Part shown: piece by piece, positions 1-7,130 of the stretch
How the letters are laid out: every line of letters begins with the position of its first letter
Position numbering within the stretch: the stretch's first letter is position 1
Source of the DNA: Gammaproteobacteria bacterium
GTDB lineage: Bacteria > Pseudomonadota > Gammaproteobacteria > S012-40
DNA length: 11,093 nt
Direction of reading: 5' to 3'
NCBI GenBank assembly: GCA_015491615.1
Contig: WFVN01000056.1
Coordinates: forward strand, 1-11,093
Notes under the pieces: generated by a model
Database searches by the model: none
Seen by the model: the letters and a program-made list of their open reading frames with translations, nothing else
Told to the model about the DNA's origin: nothing
Made by a program: the position numbers and the translations under genes

Positions 1-1485
1 CTCCTGGAGACCCTGGAGGCGGACCTGCTCCGCATCGAGCTGCGCGGCCGGCGCGCCCAGGTGGCCCTCAGCTACGAAGACGCCATCGCCCCGCCGGGGC
101 GGGTCCCCCTGCTCGACCGGGCGGCCCTCGGAGCCCTCGCCGTCACTCCCCTGGGGCTGGCGGTGCGCCCCATCTATCGGGATCCGGACAGCGGCGCCCT
201 CTACCCCTTCGCCCTTGCCCACCTGCACCGGCGCCTCACCCGCGCCCTGCGCCACGCCTTTTACGTCTTCGCCCACGACCACATCCCGCAGCGCCCCTGC
301 CATATCCACCACCTGGGACGCCGCCACCTGCCGCGCGAGGTGATCCGGGTGGACGCGGAACTGGCCGCCGTCTCCGCCGAGCTGGACCTGCTGCTACACG
401 TCACCCCGGTGAACGCCGCCGAGGCCTGGGCCGCCTTCCAGGCCGGCGATTACCAGCGCCCCCCCGAATTCCTCTACCGCCCCCGCACCCTCGACCCCGG
501 GCTCCTCAAGCGGCGCCTTTACGCCATCCCCCTGGAAGCGGTGGAAGACCCGGCCCTGGCCCACATCTTCCTCGCCAAGCGCGATGAGCTGGACCGCCAG
601 CTCACCCTCTACGGCGACCGCGGCACCTCCCGCTTCCTGGCCGGCTCGCGCGCCCTCTTCGGCGAGGTGGAGGCGGACCTCGCGCGCCTCGCCGAGGACC
701 TGCTGGAACGGCTGCCCCGCCGCGGACCCGGGGGCGGTGAGGCCCTGCCGGTGGCCGAGTTCGCCGCCCGCGCCCAGGCCGAGGTGGACCGCTACCGCGC
801 CCAGGATCCGGACTTCGCCACCCGCGTGGCGGTGCGCGACGATGTCACCGGCATCCTCGTCTCCCGCGGCGACTTCCTCATCGGCACGGACGCGCGCGTG
901 GGCGAGGCGCGCGTGGCCCCCGCCCTGGCGCACGAGATCGGCACCCACTGCCTCACCTACCACAATGGCGGCAAGCAACCCCTGGCCGAACTGCGCGTGG
1001 GCATGGCCGGCTACGAACCCCTCCAGGAAGGACTGGCGGTGCTCGCCGAATACCTCGTCGGCGGCCTCGGCCCCGGGCGCCTGCGGCAATTGGCGGCACG
1101 GGTGCTGGCGGTGCAGGCCATCTGCCAGGGGGCGGACTTCATCGAGACCTTCCGCCGCCTGCGTGAGTACAGACAGGGGGCGCGCGGGGCCTTCAACACC
1201 ACCCTGCGCGTCTTCCGCGGCGGGGGCTACACCAAGGACGTGGTCTATCTGCGCGGCCTGGTCGCCCTGCTGGACTACCTGGGGCGCGGCGGCGACCTGG
1301 AACTCCTCTACGTAGGCAAGGTGGCCCTGGAATTCATCGACCTGGTGGAGGAGCTGCGCTGGCGCCGCGTGCTCGCCGCCCCGGCCCTGCGCCCCCACCA
1401 TCTGGACACCCCCGAAGCGCAGGAACGCCTGGCGCGCCTGCGCGAGGGCATGGACGTGCGCGAACTGGCGGAGGAGATCGCATGA
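1..1485 (+). CDS. DUF1704 / QEGLA-motif zinc metallopeptidase (5' end outside window)
   Basis: The reading frame is open from base 1, so the true start lies upstream; 494 residues are visible. HEIGTH at visible residues 311-316 is an HExxxH zinc site. QEGLA at 342-346 supplies the likely third ligand, Glu343. This pair defines the DUF1704 family (TIGR02421-type, often named 'flavohemoglobin expression-modulating QEGLA motif protein'). The family includes eukaryotic MATCAP enzymes, which remove C-terminal tyrosine from alpha-tubulin. The core runs from about residue 118 to the end and includes the conserved segment YTKDVVYLRG. The first ~115 visible residues form an extra N-terminal region with a His/Cys cluster (CHIHHLGRRH) that I do not recognise. 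The stop overlaps the next start as ATGA, so the two are probably co-translated. Metallopeptidase chemistry is well supported; the substrate is unknown. A GTG at 61 could be a start, but the frame continues upstream without a break. Confidence 0.9.
   Translation, partial: LLETLEADLLRIELRGRRAQVALSYEDAIAPPGRVPLLDRAALGALAVTPLGLAVRPIYRDPDSGALYPFALAHLHRRLTRALRHAFYVFAHDHIPQRPCHIHHLGRRHLPREVIRVDAELAAVSAELDLLLHVTPVNAAEAWAAFQAGDYQRPPEFLYRPRTLDPGLLKRRLYAIPLEAVEDPALAHIFLAKRDELDRQLTLYGDRGTSRFLAGSRALFGEVEADLARLAEDLLERLPRRGPGGGEALPVAEFAARAQAEVDRYRAQDPDFATRVAVRDDVTGILVSRGDFLIGTDARVGEARVAPALAHEIGTHCLTYHNGGKQPLAELRVGMAGYEPLQEGLAVLAEYLVGGLGPGRLRQLAARVLAVQAICQGADFIETFRRLREYRQGARGAFNTTLRVFRGGGYTKDVVYLRGLVALLDYLGRGGDLELLYVGKVALEFIDLVEELRWRRVLAAPALRPHHLDTPEAQERLARLREGMDVRELAEEIA
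1470..1476 (+). promoter_or_regulatory. Shine-Dalgarno for the ATP-grasp gene
   Basis: GGAGGAG lies five bases before the ATG at 1482, inside the last codons of the upstream peptidase gene. It fixes the start of the ligase gene and indicates direct re-initiation across the 4-base overlap. Confidence 0.8.
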
Positions 1486-2531
1486 GACTGGGTCTCGTGG
1501 TCAACGACATCGAAGGCGAATACCCCGGCTACACCACCACCCACCTGGCCATGGAGGCGGTGCGCCGCGGCCACGAGGTGTGGTACATCCCCCTGGCCGA
1601 CCTGGAGTTGCGCGAGGACGACCGCCTGTACGCCAAGGTGCGTATCCCGCCGCCCGGCGATTACCGTTTCGGCAAGGTCTTTCTCGCCGCCCTCACCGGC
1701 CCCAAGGCCACCGTCGGCTGGCGCGACCTGGGGGCGCTGGACATCCTCTGGCTGCGCAACGACCCCAGCCAGGACGTGGAGCGGCGCCCCTGGGCACGCA
1801 TGGCCGGCATCGACTTCGGGCGCCTGGCGGTGCGCAACGGTATCCTCGTGCTCTCCGACCCGGAGGGCCTGGCGCGGGGCATCAACAAGCTCTACCTCCA
1901 GTACTTCCCCGAGCGGGTGCGCCCGAAGACGGTGGTCACCCGCGACCCGCAGGAGGCGCTGCGCTTCATCCAGTCCCAGGGCGGCTACGCCATCTTGAAG
2001 CCCCTGTCCGGCTCTGGCGGTCGCAGCGTCTTTCTGGTGCGCCCGGTGGACGGCCCCAACGTCCACCAGATGATGGAAACGGTGGCCCGCGACGGCTACA
2101 TGATCGTGCAGGAATTCCTCCCCAATGCCCACGAGGGGGATACGCGCCTGTTCATGCTCAACGGCCGCCCCCTGGTGGTGGACGGCCACTACGCGGCGGT
2201 GCACCGCAAGCGCCGCGAGGGGGACGAGGACATCCGCTCCAACCTCACCGCCGGCGGCGTGGCGGTGAAGGCGGAGGTGACCGAGGAGATGCTGGAGATC
2301 GCCGAGCTGGTGGGCCCGCAACTGGTGGCGGACGGCATTTACTTCGCCGGCCTGGACATCATCGGCGGCAAGCTCACCGAGATCAACGTGCAGAGCCCCG
2401 GTGCCCTGATGGGGGCGGATCGCCTCGAAGGTGTGTCCTTCACCGCCGCCATCATCGACGACCTGGAGCGCAAGCTGGCCTGGCGCGCCGCCCACCCGGA
2501 GGCGGACAACCGCACCCTCGCCTGCGCTTGA
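1482..2531 (+). CDS. GshB-like ATP-grasp ligase (glutathione synthase family)
   Basis: This 349-residue protein aligns along its whole length with E. coli glutathione synthetase as I remember it (316 residues). Matching landmarks are an N-terminal GLVVNDIEG strand, the DILWLRNDP segment (85-95), the ATP-binding lysine in ILKP (Lys173), a glycine-rich loop GSGGRS (176-181), RSNLTAGG (252-259) and the metal-binding GLDIIGGKLTEINVQSP (290-306, with Glu300 and Asn302). The family joins a carboxylate to an amine through an acyl phosphate using ATP. No signal peptide is seen, so it should act in the cytosol. It is coupled to a metallopeptidase and no glutamate-cysteine ligase gene is in view. The glutathione synthase label is therefore plausible but unproven, and a peptide or protein C-terminal ligase is an alternative. 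The C-terminal ~20 residues extend beyond the E. coli enzyme. The ATP-grasp fold is near certain; the substrate is not. Confidence 0.88.
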   Translation: MRLGLVVNDIEGEYPGYTTTHLAMEAVRRGHEVWYIPLADLELREDDRLYAKVRIPPPGDYRFGKVFLAALTGPKATVGWRDLGALDILWLRNDPSQDVERRPWARMAGIDFGRLAVRNGILVLSDPEGLARGINKLYLQYFPERVRPKTVVTRDPQEALRFIQSQGGYAILKPLSGSGGRSVFLVRPVDGPNVHQMMETVARDGYMIVQEFLPNAHEGDTRLFMLNGRPLVVDGHYAAVHRKRREGDEDIRSNLTAGGVAVKAEVTEEMLEIAELVGPQLVADGIYFAGLDIIGGKLTEINVQSPGALMGADRLEGVSFTAAIIDDLERKLAWRAAHPEADNRTLACA

Positions 2532-2532
2532 G

Positions 2533-5500
2533 TCAGGCCCCCTCCCGCCCCTGCACCAGTTGCAGGGCGGGGAGGTGGGTGGCGGCGTGCTCGTTGAGCC
2601 AGGCGGGGACCGCGTCGGCCTCCATGGGGGGGGAGAACAGGGTCCCCTGGATCTCGTCGCAACCCAGCTCCTGCAACAGGCGCAGTTGGGCGCTGTTTTC
2701 CACTCCCTCGGCGGTGACCTTCAGACCCAGGGAATGGGCCAGGGAGACGATGGCCTCGACGATGGCCCGGTCGTCGGCGTCCTCCGGCAGATCGCGCACG
2801 AAAGAACGGTCGATCTTCAAGCAGGAGAGGGGCAGGCGCTTGAGGTAGGCCAGCGAGGAGAAGCCGGTGCCGAAGTCGTCCACGGTGACGTGCAGGCCCA
2901 TCTCCCGCAGGGAGGCCAGCGCCGCGGCGCTGGCCTCGGTATCCTCCATGAGCATGCTCTCGGTGATCTCCAGTTCCAGCAGGGCCGGATCGATGGCGCG
3001 CTCGTCCAATATCTCGCGCGCGAAGTTCAGCAGGCGCTGGGAGCGGAAATGGACGGCGGAGAGGTTGATGGAAATCCGGCACAGGGGAGCGCCCTCGTGT
3101 TCCCAGGCCTCGATCTGGTCACACACCCGGTGCACGATCCACTCGGTGATGGGGACGATGAGGCCGGTCTCCTCCAGTACGGGGATGAACTGCGCCGGCA
3201 TGATCAATCCCTTCTGCGGGTGGCGCCAACGCAGAAGCGTTTCCAGGCACACCACGCGGCCCGCCTTCAGATCGACGCGCGGCTGATAACAGAGGTGGAA
3301 CTCGTCCCGCTCCAGGGCGTGGCGCAGGGCGCTTTCCATGAGCACCCGCTCGAAGGCCTTGGCGGTCATGTCCGGAGTGTGGAACTGGTAGTTGTTGCGC
3401 CCCTCCTCCTTGGCCCGGTACATGGCCGTGTCGGCGGCGCGCAGGAGGCCGTCCACGTTGTTCGCGTCGGTGGGGTAGAGGGCGATGCCGATACTGGCGG
3501 AGACGTACACCTGTTGACCGCGCAGGGTGACGGGTTCGGTCACCGCCTGGATGAGGTTCTCGGCGATGACGGCGGCCTTGTCCGGATCCTCCAGGCCCTC
3601 GGCGATGACGGTGAACTCGTCGCCCCCCAGGCGCGCTACCGTGTCCCCCTGGCGGATGCAGCGGGTGATGCGCTCGGCCACTTGGCACAGCAGCTCGTCG
3701 CCTGCCTGGTGGCCGAGGGAGTCGTTGACGTGCTTGAAGCGGTCCAGGTCGATGAACAGCAGGGCCACCTGCTCGCCACTGCGCTCGGCCTTGCGTACCG
3801 CCTGCTCCAGGCGGTCGCGGAACAGGGTGCGGTTGGGCAGACCGGTGAGCACGTCGTGGTAGGCCAGGTAATAGACCCGCTCCTGGTTCTTGATGGTATC
3901 GGTGATGTCGCGCCCGGTGGAGACGAAGTGGGTGATGCGGCCGGATTCGTCGCGGATGGGGGTGATGGTCTTCTCTTCGTGGTAGAGGCCGCCGTCCTTG
4001 CGCTGGTTGACGAAGGTCTCGCGGAACACCTCGCCGGCGAGGAGGGTGTCCCACATGCGCTGGTAGAAGGCGTGGTCATGGCGGCCGGAGGTGAGGATCG
4101 CCGGGGTGCGGCCCACTACCTCGTCGCGCGAGTAGCCGGTGACGCGCTCGAATTCCGGGTTGACGTACTCCACCACCCCGTCCCGGTCGGTGATCATGAC
4201 GATGTCGGCGGTCTGCTCGATGGCGCTGGAGAGCTTGCGCCGCTCCTGTTCCGTGCGCGCCCGTTCCCGTTGCAGACGCAAGGCGGCGATGGCATAGGCC
4301 AGGTCCTCGGCGATCTCGGCGAGGACGGCCCGTTCGTCCGCCTTCTCGAAGGCGTCCGCCTCGTGGGAGAATACCGCCAGGGCGCCGAACACTGTCTCCC
4401 CGTGCACCAAGGGCAGGGCGATGGCGCTGCGGATGCCGGCGGTGGCTCCGCCCAGGCGCCAACGTTCGGCGAGGATGTTGGCGTCGAGGCGATGTTGTAC
4501 CACGGGAGCGCGGCGAACGATGGCGGTACGCGCCGGGTCGTCGTCGGTGACCGTGTCCAGCAGGACCAGATCCTGCCCCGGGGCGCGGTGGTGGGCGGCC
4601 AAGCGCAGGGAACGGTCCACCTCTCCGTAGGCCATCCAGGCGAAGGCATGGTCGCCTTGCTCCACCACCACTCGGCACAGGCCGTTCACCAGCTCGCGTT
4701 CGTCCGCCGCATGCACCAGGGTGTCCACCGCCGCACTCTGCAGGCGCAGGATGCGGTTGGTATGGAGCAGTTCGGCGGTCTGCTGGGCGATGCGTTGGTT
4801 GAGTTCGTCGTTGCGGATGACCACCTTGCCGGCCAGGGGGCGGATCGCCCGGTGCGTGCCCCAGAGGATGACCAGCGCCAGGCTGAGGAGGGCGGCGGCG
4901 GTGAACAGGAGCTGGCGGCGCGCCTGGGCGTATACCACCGAGGCGTCGGTTTCCGCGAGGATCACGAAAGGCGTTCCCTCGGCGGAGACGAAGGCGGCCA
5001 CGCGCTCGCTCGTCCCTTCGGAAACCGTGTTCACGTGCCCGGCGAGGCGAGGGGTCGCCAGGAGCTCGGTAAACGCTGGCGAAGCGCGGGTGACGCCGTC
5101 TTCGTTCATCAACCACCAGGCACCGTCCTGGCGCCAGGCCAGATAGAGCACCCCCTGACCTTGCTGACGGTAGTCGCGCACCATCCGTTCCAGGGCGGCG
5201 AGGCGGAAGAAAGCGTAGTCCCGTCCCAGGAAACCGTGCTCGGCGTCGAGGATGGGCGTCTGCACGCCCAGCAGCAGCCCCCCTTCGGCGTGGGGGAAGA
5301 GACGTACTTCGTGTCCTTGAGGAAGGAGGGGAGTGTCCGTGGGTAAGCGACCGACACGTATGACCGTGTGTCCGTGCAGATCCTCACGCAGGAAGGCTTC
5401 GATCTCTGGGGCGTTGGAGAGGGCGTCTTCTATGACGGGGCGGGTGAAACGCTGCAGGGTGTCGAGGCTGAGCTGACCCTGGTCATGGGCGGCGAGGAGG

Positions 5501-5742
5501 CGCCTGGCGTGGGTACGACTGGCGATTTGTTCCGCCACCCCGCGGTACTTGCCCATCAGTTCTTGTACCAAGGATTGCTCGGTACGTACCAACTGCAGCA
5601 GGGCCGATTCGGCGTACTGGCGGCTGTTGAGATAGAGGGGGGGCAGGGTGACGAGGGCGACGACCAGGGTGGCGGCGAGGATACCGAGGGTGGCGAAGCG
5701 GAGGATGCGCTGCTGCAGATCTTTGGTATGGCCGCCGCTCAT
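2533..5742 (-). CDS. Membrane GAF-PAS-GGDEF-EAL c-di-GMP cyclase/phosphodiesterase
   Basis: The protein has 1069 residues. Order: transmembrane helix (~13-33), periplasmic sensor region (~34-277, possibly Cache-like), second helix (~278-298), coiled-coil linker, GAF (~345-490), PAS (~505-620), GGDEF (~625-785), EAL (~805-1045). The cyclase motif GGDEF (706-710) is intact, and RQGD (697-700) sits five residues before it as a product-inhibition I-site. In the EAL domain the signature is ETLLRW (Glu834). NLS, LEITES, DDFGTG (Asp955-Asp956), KIDRSFV and AEGVE are all present, so the phosphodiesterase should be active. The family makes c-di-GMP from two GTP and degrades it to pGpG at the inner membrane. 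I chose the ATG at 5742 because a transmembrane segment follows directly; the frame stays open to 6276, which would overlap the divergent gene. The Shine-Dalgarno is weak. Transcribed alone. Confidence 0.93.
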   Translation of the reverse strand: MSGGHTKDLQQRILRFATLGILAATLVVALVTLPPLYLNSRQYAESALLQLVRTEQSLVQELMGKYRGVAEQIASRTHARRLLAAHDQGQLSLDTLQRFTRPVIEDALSNAPEIEAFLREDLHGHTVIRVGRLPTDTPLLPQGHEVRLFPHAEGGLLLGVQTPILDAEHGFLGRDYAFFRLAALERMVRDYRQQGQGVLYLAWRQDGAWWLMNEDGVTRASPAFTELLATPRLAGHVNTVSEGTSERVAAFVSAEGTPFVILAETDASVVYAQARRQLLFTAAALLSLALVILWGTHRAIRPLAGKVVIRNDELNQRIAQQTAELLHTNRILRLQSAAVDTLVHAADERELVNGLCRVVVEQGDHAFAWMAYGEVDRSLRLAAHHRAPGQDLVLLDTVTDDDPARTAIVRRAPVVQHRLDANILAERWRLGGATAGIRSAIALPLVHGETVFGALAVFSHEADAFEKADERAVLAEIAEDLAYAIAALRLQRERARTEQERRKLSSAIEQTADIVMITDRDGVVEYVNPEFERVTGYSRDEVVGRTPAILTSGRHDHAFYQRMWDTLLAGEVFRETFVNQRKDGGLYHEEKTITPIRDESGRITHFVSTGRDITDTIKNQERVYYLAYHDVLTGLPNRTLFRDRLEQAVRKAERSGEQVALLFIDLDRFKHVNDSLGHQAGDELLCQVAERITRCIRQGDTVARLGGDEFTVIAEGLEDPDKAAVIAENLIQAVTEPVTLRGQQVYVSASIGIALYPTDANNVDGLLRAADTAMYRAKEEGRNNYQFHTPDMTAKAFERVLMESALRHALERDEFHLCYQPRVDLKAGRVVCLETLLRWRHPQKGLIMPAQFIPVLEETGLIVPITEWIVHRVCDQIEAWEHEGAPLCRISINLSAVHFRSQRLLNFAREILDERAIDPALLELEITESMLMEDTEASAAALASLREMGLHVTVDDFGTGFSSLAYLKRLPLSCLKIDRSFVRDLPEDADDRAIVEAIVSLAHSLGLKVTAEGVENSAQLRLLQELGCDEIQGTLFSPPMEADAVPAWLNEHAATHLPALQLVQGREGA
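2541..2575. terminator. Imperfect hairpin at the convergent gene junction
   Basis: Arms 2541-2555 and 2561-2575 pair over 13 of 15 positions: 6 outer pairs, a 2x2 mismatch at 2547-2548/2568-2569, then 7 inner pairs. The loop is CCAGT. The structure lies inside the last codons of the minus-strand c-di-GMP gene, immediately beyond the plus-strand ligase stop. With only one base between the two stop codons, it is the only visible candidate for ending transcription from both sides. Neither side has a U-tract, so intrinsic termination would be weak, and RNA stabilisation or transcriptional pausing is equally possible. Confidence 0.45.
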
Positions 5743-5785
5743 GGAGTCTCTGCTGGGGCGTCGTCGCAACCCGACGAAGGCTCCA

Positions 5786-5815
5786 AATGTACGCCAGGGG
5801 CAACAGAGCTGGCAA
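5786..5815 (-). promoter_or_regulatory. Candidate sigma-70 promoter for the c-di-GMP gene
   Basis: Read on the minus strand, TTGCCA (5810-5815; 5 of 6 matches to TTGACA) is followed after 18 bases by TACATT (5786-5791; 4 of 6 matches to TATAAT). It would give a leader of roughly 35-40 bases before the ATG at 5742. This is motif matching only; no operator is evident. Confidence 0.35.
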
Positions 5816-6033
5816 TGGTTCATGGCGCCGAAATTCCCGAGACATCCGGGTTGGAGCAACACGCAGGCGTAAGGGGCGGCGGTCGCAGCGTGACGCATCT
5901 GACGCCCGCACCGGCCATGTTGCGCTCGGTCTCCGGCGAGCGCCCCATCTCGGCGGCGCGGCGGGCCTGTGCCGGCTATCCTATTACCCAATCCAACGGG
6001 CGAAGGGTTCCGATCGCCCGTCTGGTTTGGCAT

Positions 6034-6040
6034 GAGGAGG
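6034..6040 (+). promoter_or_regulatory. Shine-Dalgarno for the DHOD-like gene
   Basis: GAGGAGG with a seven-base gap to the ATG at 6048 is a near-ideal site and fixes that start. Confidence 0.85.
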
Positions 6041-6047
6041 CGCAAGC

Positions 6048-7052
6048 ATGGCAGAACTCCGCACCCGATATCTGGGCCTGAATCTCCCCACCCCCTTAGT
6101 GGCGGGTGCCTCCCCTTTGGCTCGTGACCCACACTGCGCGACCGCCTTGGAGGCAGCCGGTGCCGGTGCGTTGGTGATGGAATCCCTGTTCGAGGAAGAA
6201 CTGCTGGAGGAGGTGCGCCAGGCGGACACCGATCTGCACCAGGAGGTCGGCCGTCCCGAGGCGAACGGTGCCCCATCCGCCGCCAGGCGCGGTCACCTGG
6301 AGGACTACCTGGACCGCCTGCGGGATTACAAACAGCGACTGCGAATTCCGGTCATCGCCAGTCTCAATGGGGTCAGCGCCAGTGGCTGGCTGGACAACGC
6401 CCGCCTCCTGGCCAAGGCCGGCGCCGATGCCTTGGAATTGAATCTGTACCGTATCCCCGCTGATCCTTGCGAGCGCGCCGAACAGGTGGAAGCGGGCTAT
6501 TTGGAGGTGGTGCGGGCCTTGCGCCGTGATCTCACTCTCCCTCTGGCGGTCAAGATCGGTTCTCATCTCACCGCTCCCCTGCATTTCGCCCGCCGTCTGG
6601 CGCAAGCAGGCGCCGACGCGGTGGTCATCTTCAATCGCTTCTATCAGCCGGACATCGACCTGGGGCGGCGTGCCATCAACCTGCGCATCCAGCTCTCCCA
6701 GCCCCAGGAGTCCCTGTTGCGCATCCGCTGGGCTGCCCTCATGAGCGGTCGAGTGGACTTGGAGATCGGCGTCACCGGTGGTTTCCACGGTCACGCCGAG
6801 ACCATCAAGGCCCTCCTCGCCGGGGCCCAGGTGGTGCAGTTCGCCACCGTGCTCCTGGAGCGTGGCCCCGAGGCCCTCACGGAAATCCGCGATGGACTGG
6901 CCGGGTGGATGGACGAGCACGAATACCCCGATCTCACCGCTTTCCGCGGAGTCATGAGCTACTTGCGTGCCGCTGATCCCGGCGGCTACGAGCGGGCCAA
7001 CTACCGCGAGGCCCTGCATCGCTTCCAATTCCCCTCGGGCCTGTGTGTATGA
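6048..7052 (+). CDS. Dihydroorotate dehydrogenase-like FMN protein
   Basis: This 334-residue cytosolic TIM-barrel protein belongs to the dihydroorotate dehydrogenase-like branch of the PyrD family. Supporting segments are the N-terminal YLGLNLPTPLVAGASPL, VIASLNG (102-108), ELNLY (130-134), the FMN-contacting lysine in VKIG (Lys169), VIFNRF (193-198), the phosphate-binding GVTGGFHG (241-248) and VQFATVLL (263-270). In true dihydroorotate dehydrogenases the catalytic Cys or Ser sits in an N-x-S/C-x-P-N loop. Here the equivalent stretch reads NLYRIPADP, with no obvious Cys or Ser base. It is therefore unlikely to be the pyrimidine enzyme, and no pyrimidine genes are nearby. An FMN-dependent redox role on another substrate is likely; I cannot name it. 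A strong Shine-Dalgarno supports the start. Seventy-eight bases separate it from the lipid methyltransferase, so co-transcription is possible but not shown. Confidence 0.85.
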   Translation: MAELRTRYLGLNLPTPLVAGASPLARDPHCATALEAAGAGALVMESLFEEELLEEVRQADTDLHQEVGRPEANGAPSAARRGHLEDYLDRLRDYKQRLRIPVIASLNGVSASGWLDNARLLAKAGADALELNLYRIPADPCERAEQVEAGYLEVVRALRRDLTLPLAVKIGSHLTAPLHFARRLAQAGADAVVIFNRFYQPDIDLGRRAINLRIQLSQPQESLLRIRWAALMSGRVDLEIGVTGGFHGHAETIKALLAGAQVVQFATVLLERGPEALTEIRDGLAGWMDEHEYPDLTAFRGVMSYLRAADPGGYERANYREALHRFQFPSGLCV

Positions 7053-7079
7053 ATGGCTGGCGAAAGCGTGGCGGTGAGG

Positions 7080-7101
7080 TTAGTTTATTTATAAGGAATA
7101 G
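7080..7101 (+). promoter_or_regulatory. AT-rich patch, possible promoter of the lipid-modification pair
   Basis: The 78-base gap before the methyltransferase contains TTAGTTTATTTATAAGG, strikingly AT-rich for this window. TATAAG (7090-7095) could serve as a -10 element, but I find no convincing -35 at the right distance. It may simply be a melting or leader element. Confidence 0.3.
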
Positions 7102-7120
7102 GGCCAAGGACGAAACCACG

Positions 7121-7129
7121 AGGAGGTGA
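7121..7129 (+). promoter_or_regulatory. Shine-Dalgarno for the methyltransferase
   Basis: AGGAGGTGA is a full anti-Shine-Dalgarno match, but the AGGAGG core is only four bases from the ATG at 7131. The next in-frame ATG (7143) is 16 bases away, too far, so 7131 is preferred. Confidence 0.8.
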
Positions 7130-7130
7130 C

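Larger units (their letters stand above)
5743..6047. other. 305-base divergent intergenic region
   Basis: It separates the minus-strand c-di-GMP gene from the plus-strand flavoprotein gene. It holds a candidate minus-strand promoter (5786-5815), a direct repeat TGACGC-ATC-TGACGC (5891-5905), a short AT-rich patch (5977-5991) and the plus-strand Shine-Dalgarno (6034-6040). I see no convincing coding frame, RNA gene or strong hairpin. Confidence 0.7.

Noticed and set aside
1308..2495. A 395-codon minus-strand open frame opposite the ATP-grasp gene
   Set aside because: Antisense shadow of a gene that aligns with GshB along its full length; no recognisable motifs.
1482..2531. Naming the ATP-grasp gene gshB outright
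   Set aside because: Family membership is clear, but pairing with a DUF1704 peptidase and the absence of a gshA neighbour leave the substrate open.
2431..5346. A 971-codon plus-strand open frame opposite the c-di-GMP gene
   Set aside because: It lies fully antisense to a gene with clear GGDEF and EAL motifs. Its translation is low-complexity Gly/Val/Gln/His-rich with no family signature. Long antisense frames are expected in high-GC DNA.
5977..5991. TATCCT/TATTAC words as a -10 element for the DHOD-like gene
   Set aside because: No -35-like sequence at 16-18 bases upstream; the surrounding DNA is GC-only, so the match is weak.
5743..6276. Longer N-terminus for the c-di-GMP protein using upstream starts to 6276
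   Set aside because: It would run through the divergent promoter region and into the next gene, and its sequence looks non-coding. The ATG at 5742 places a transmembrane helix at the expected position.
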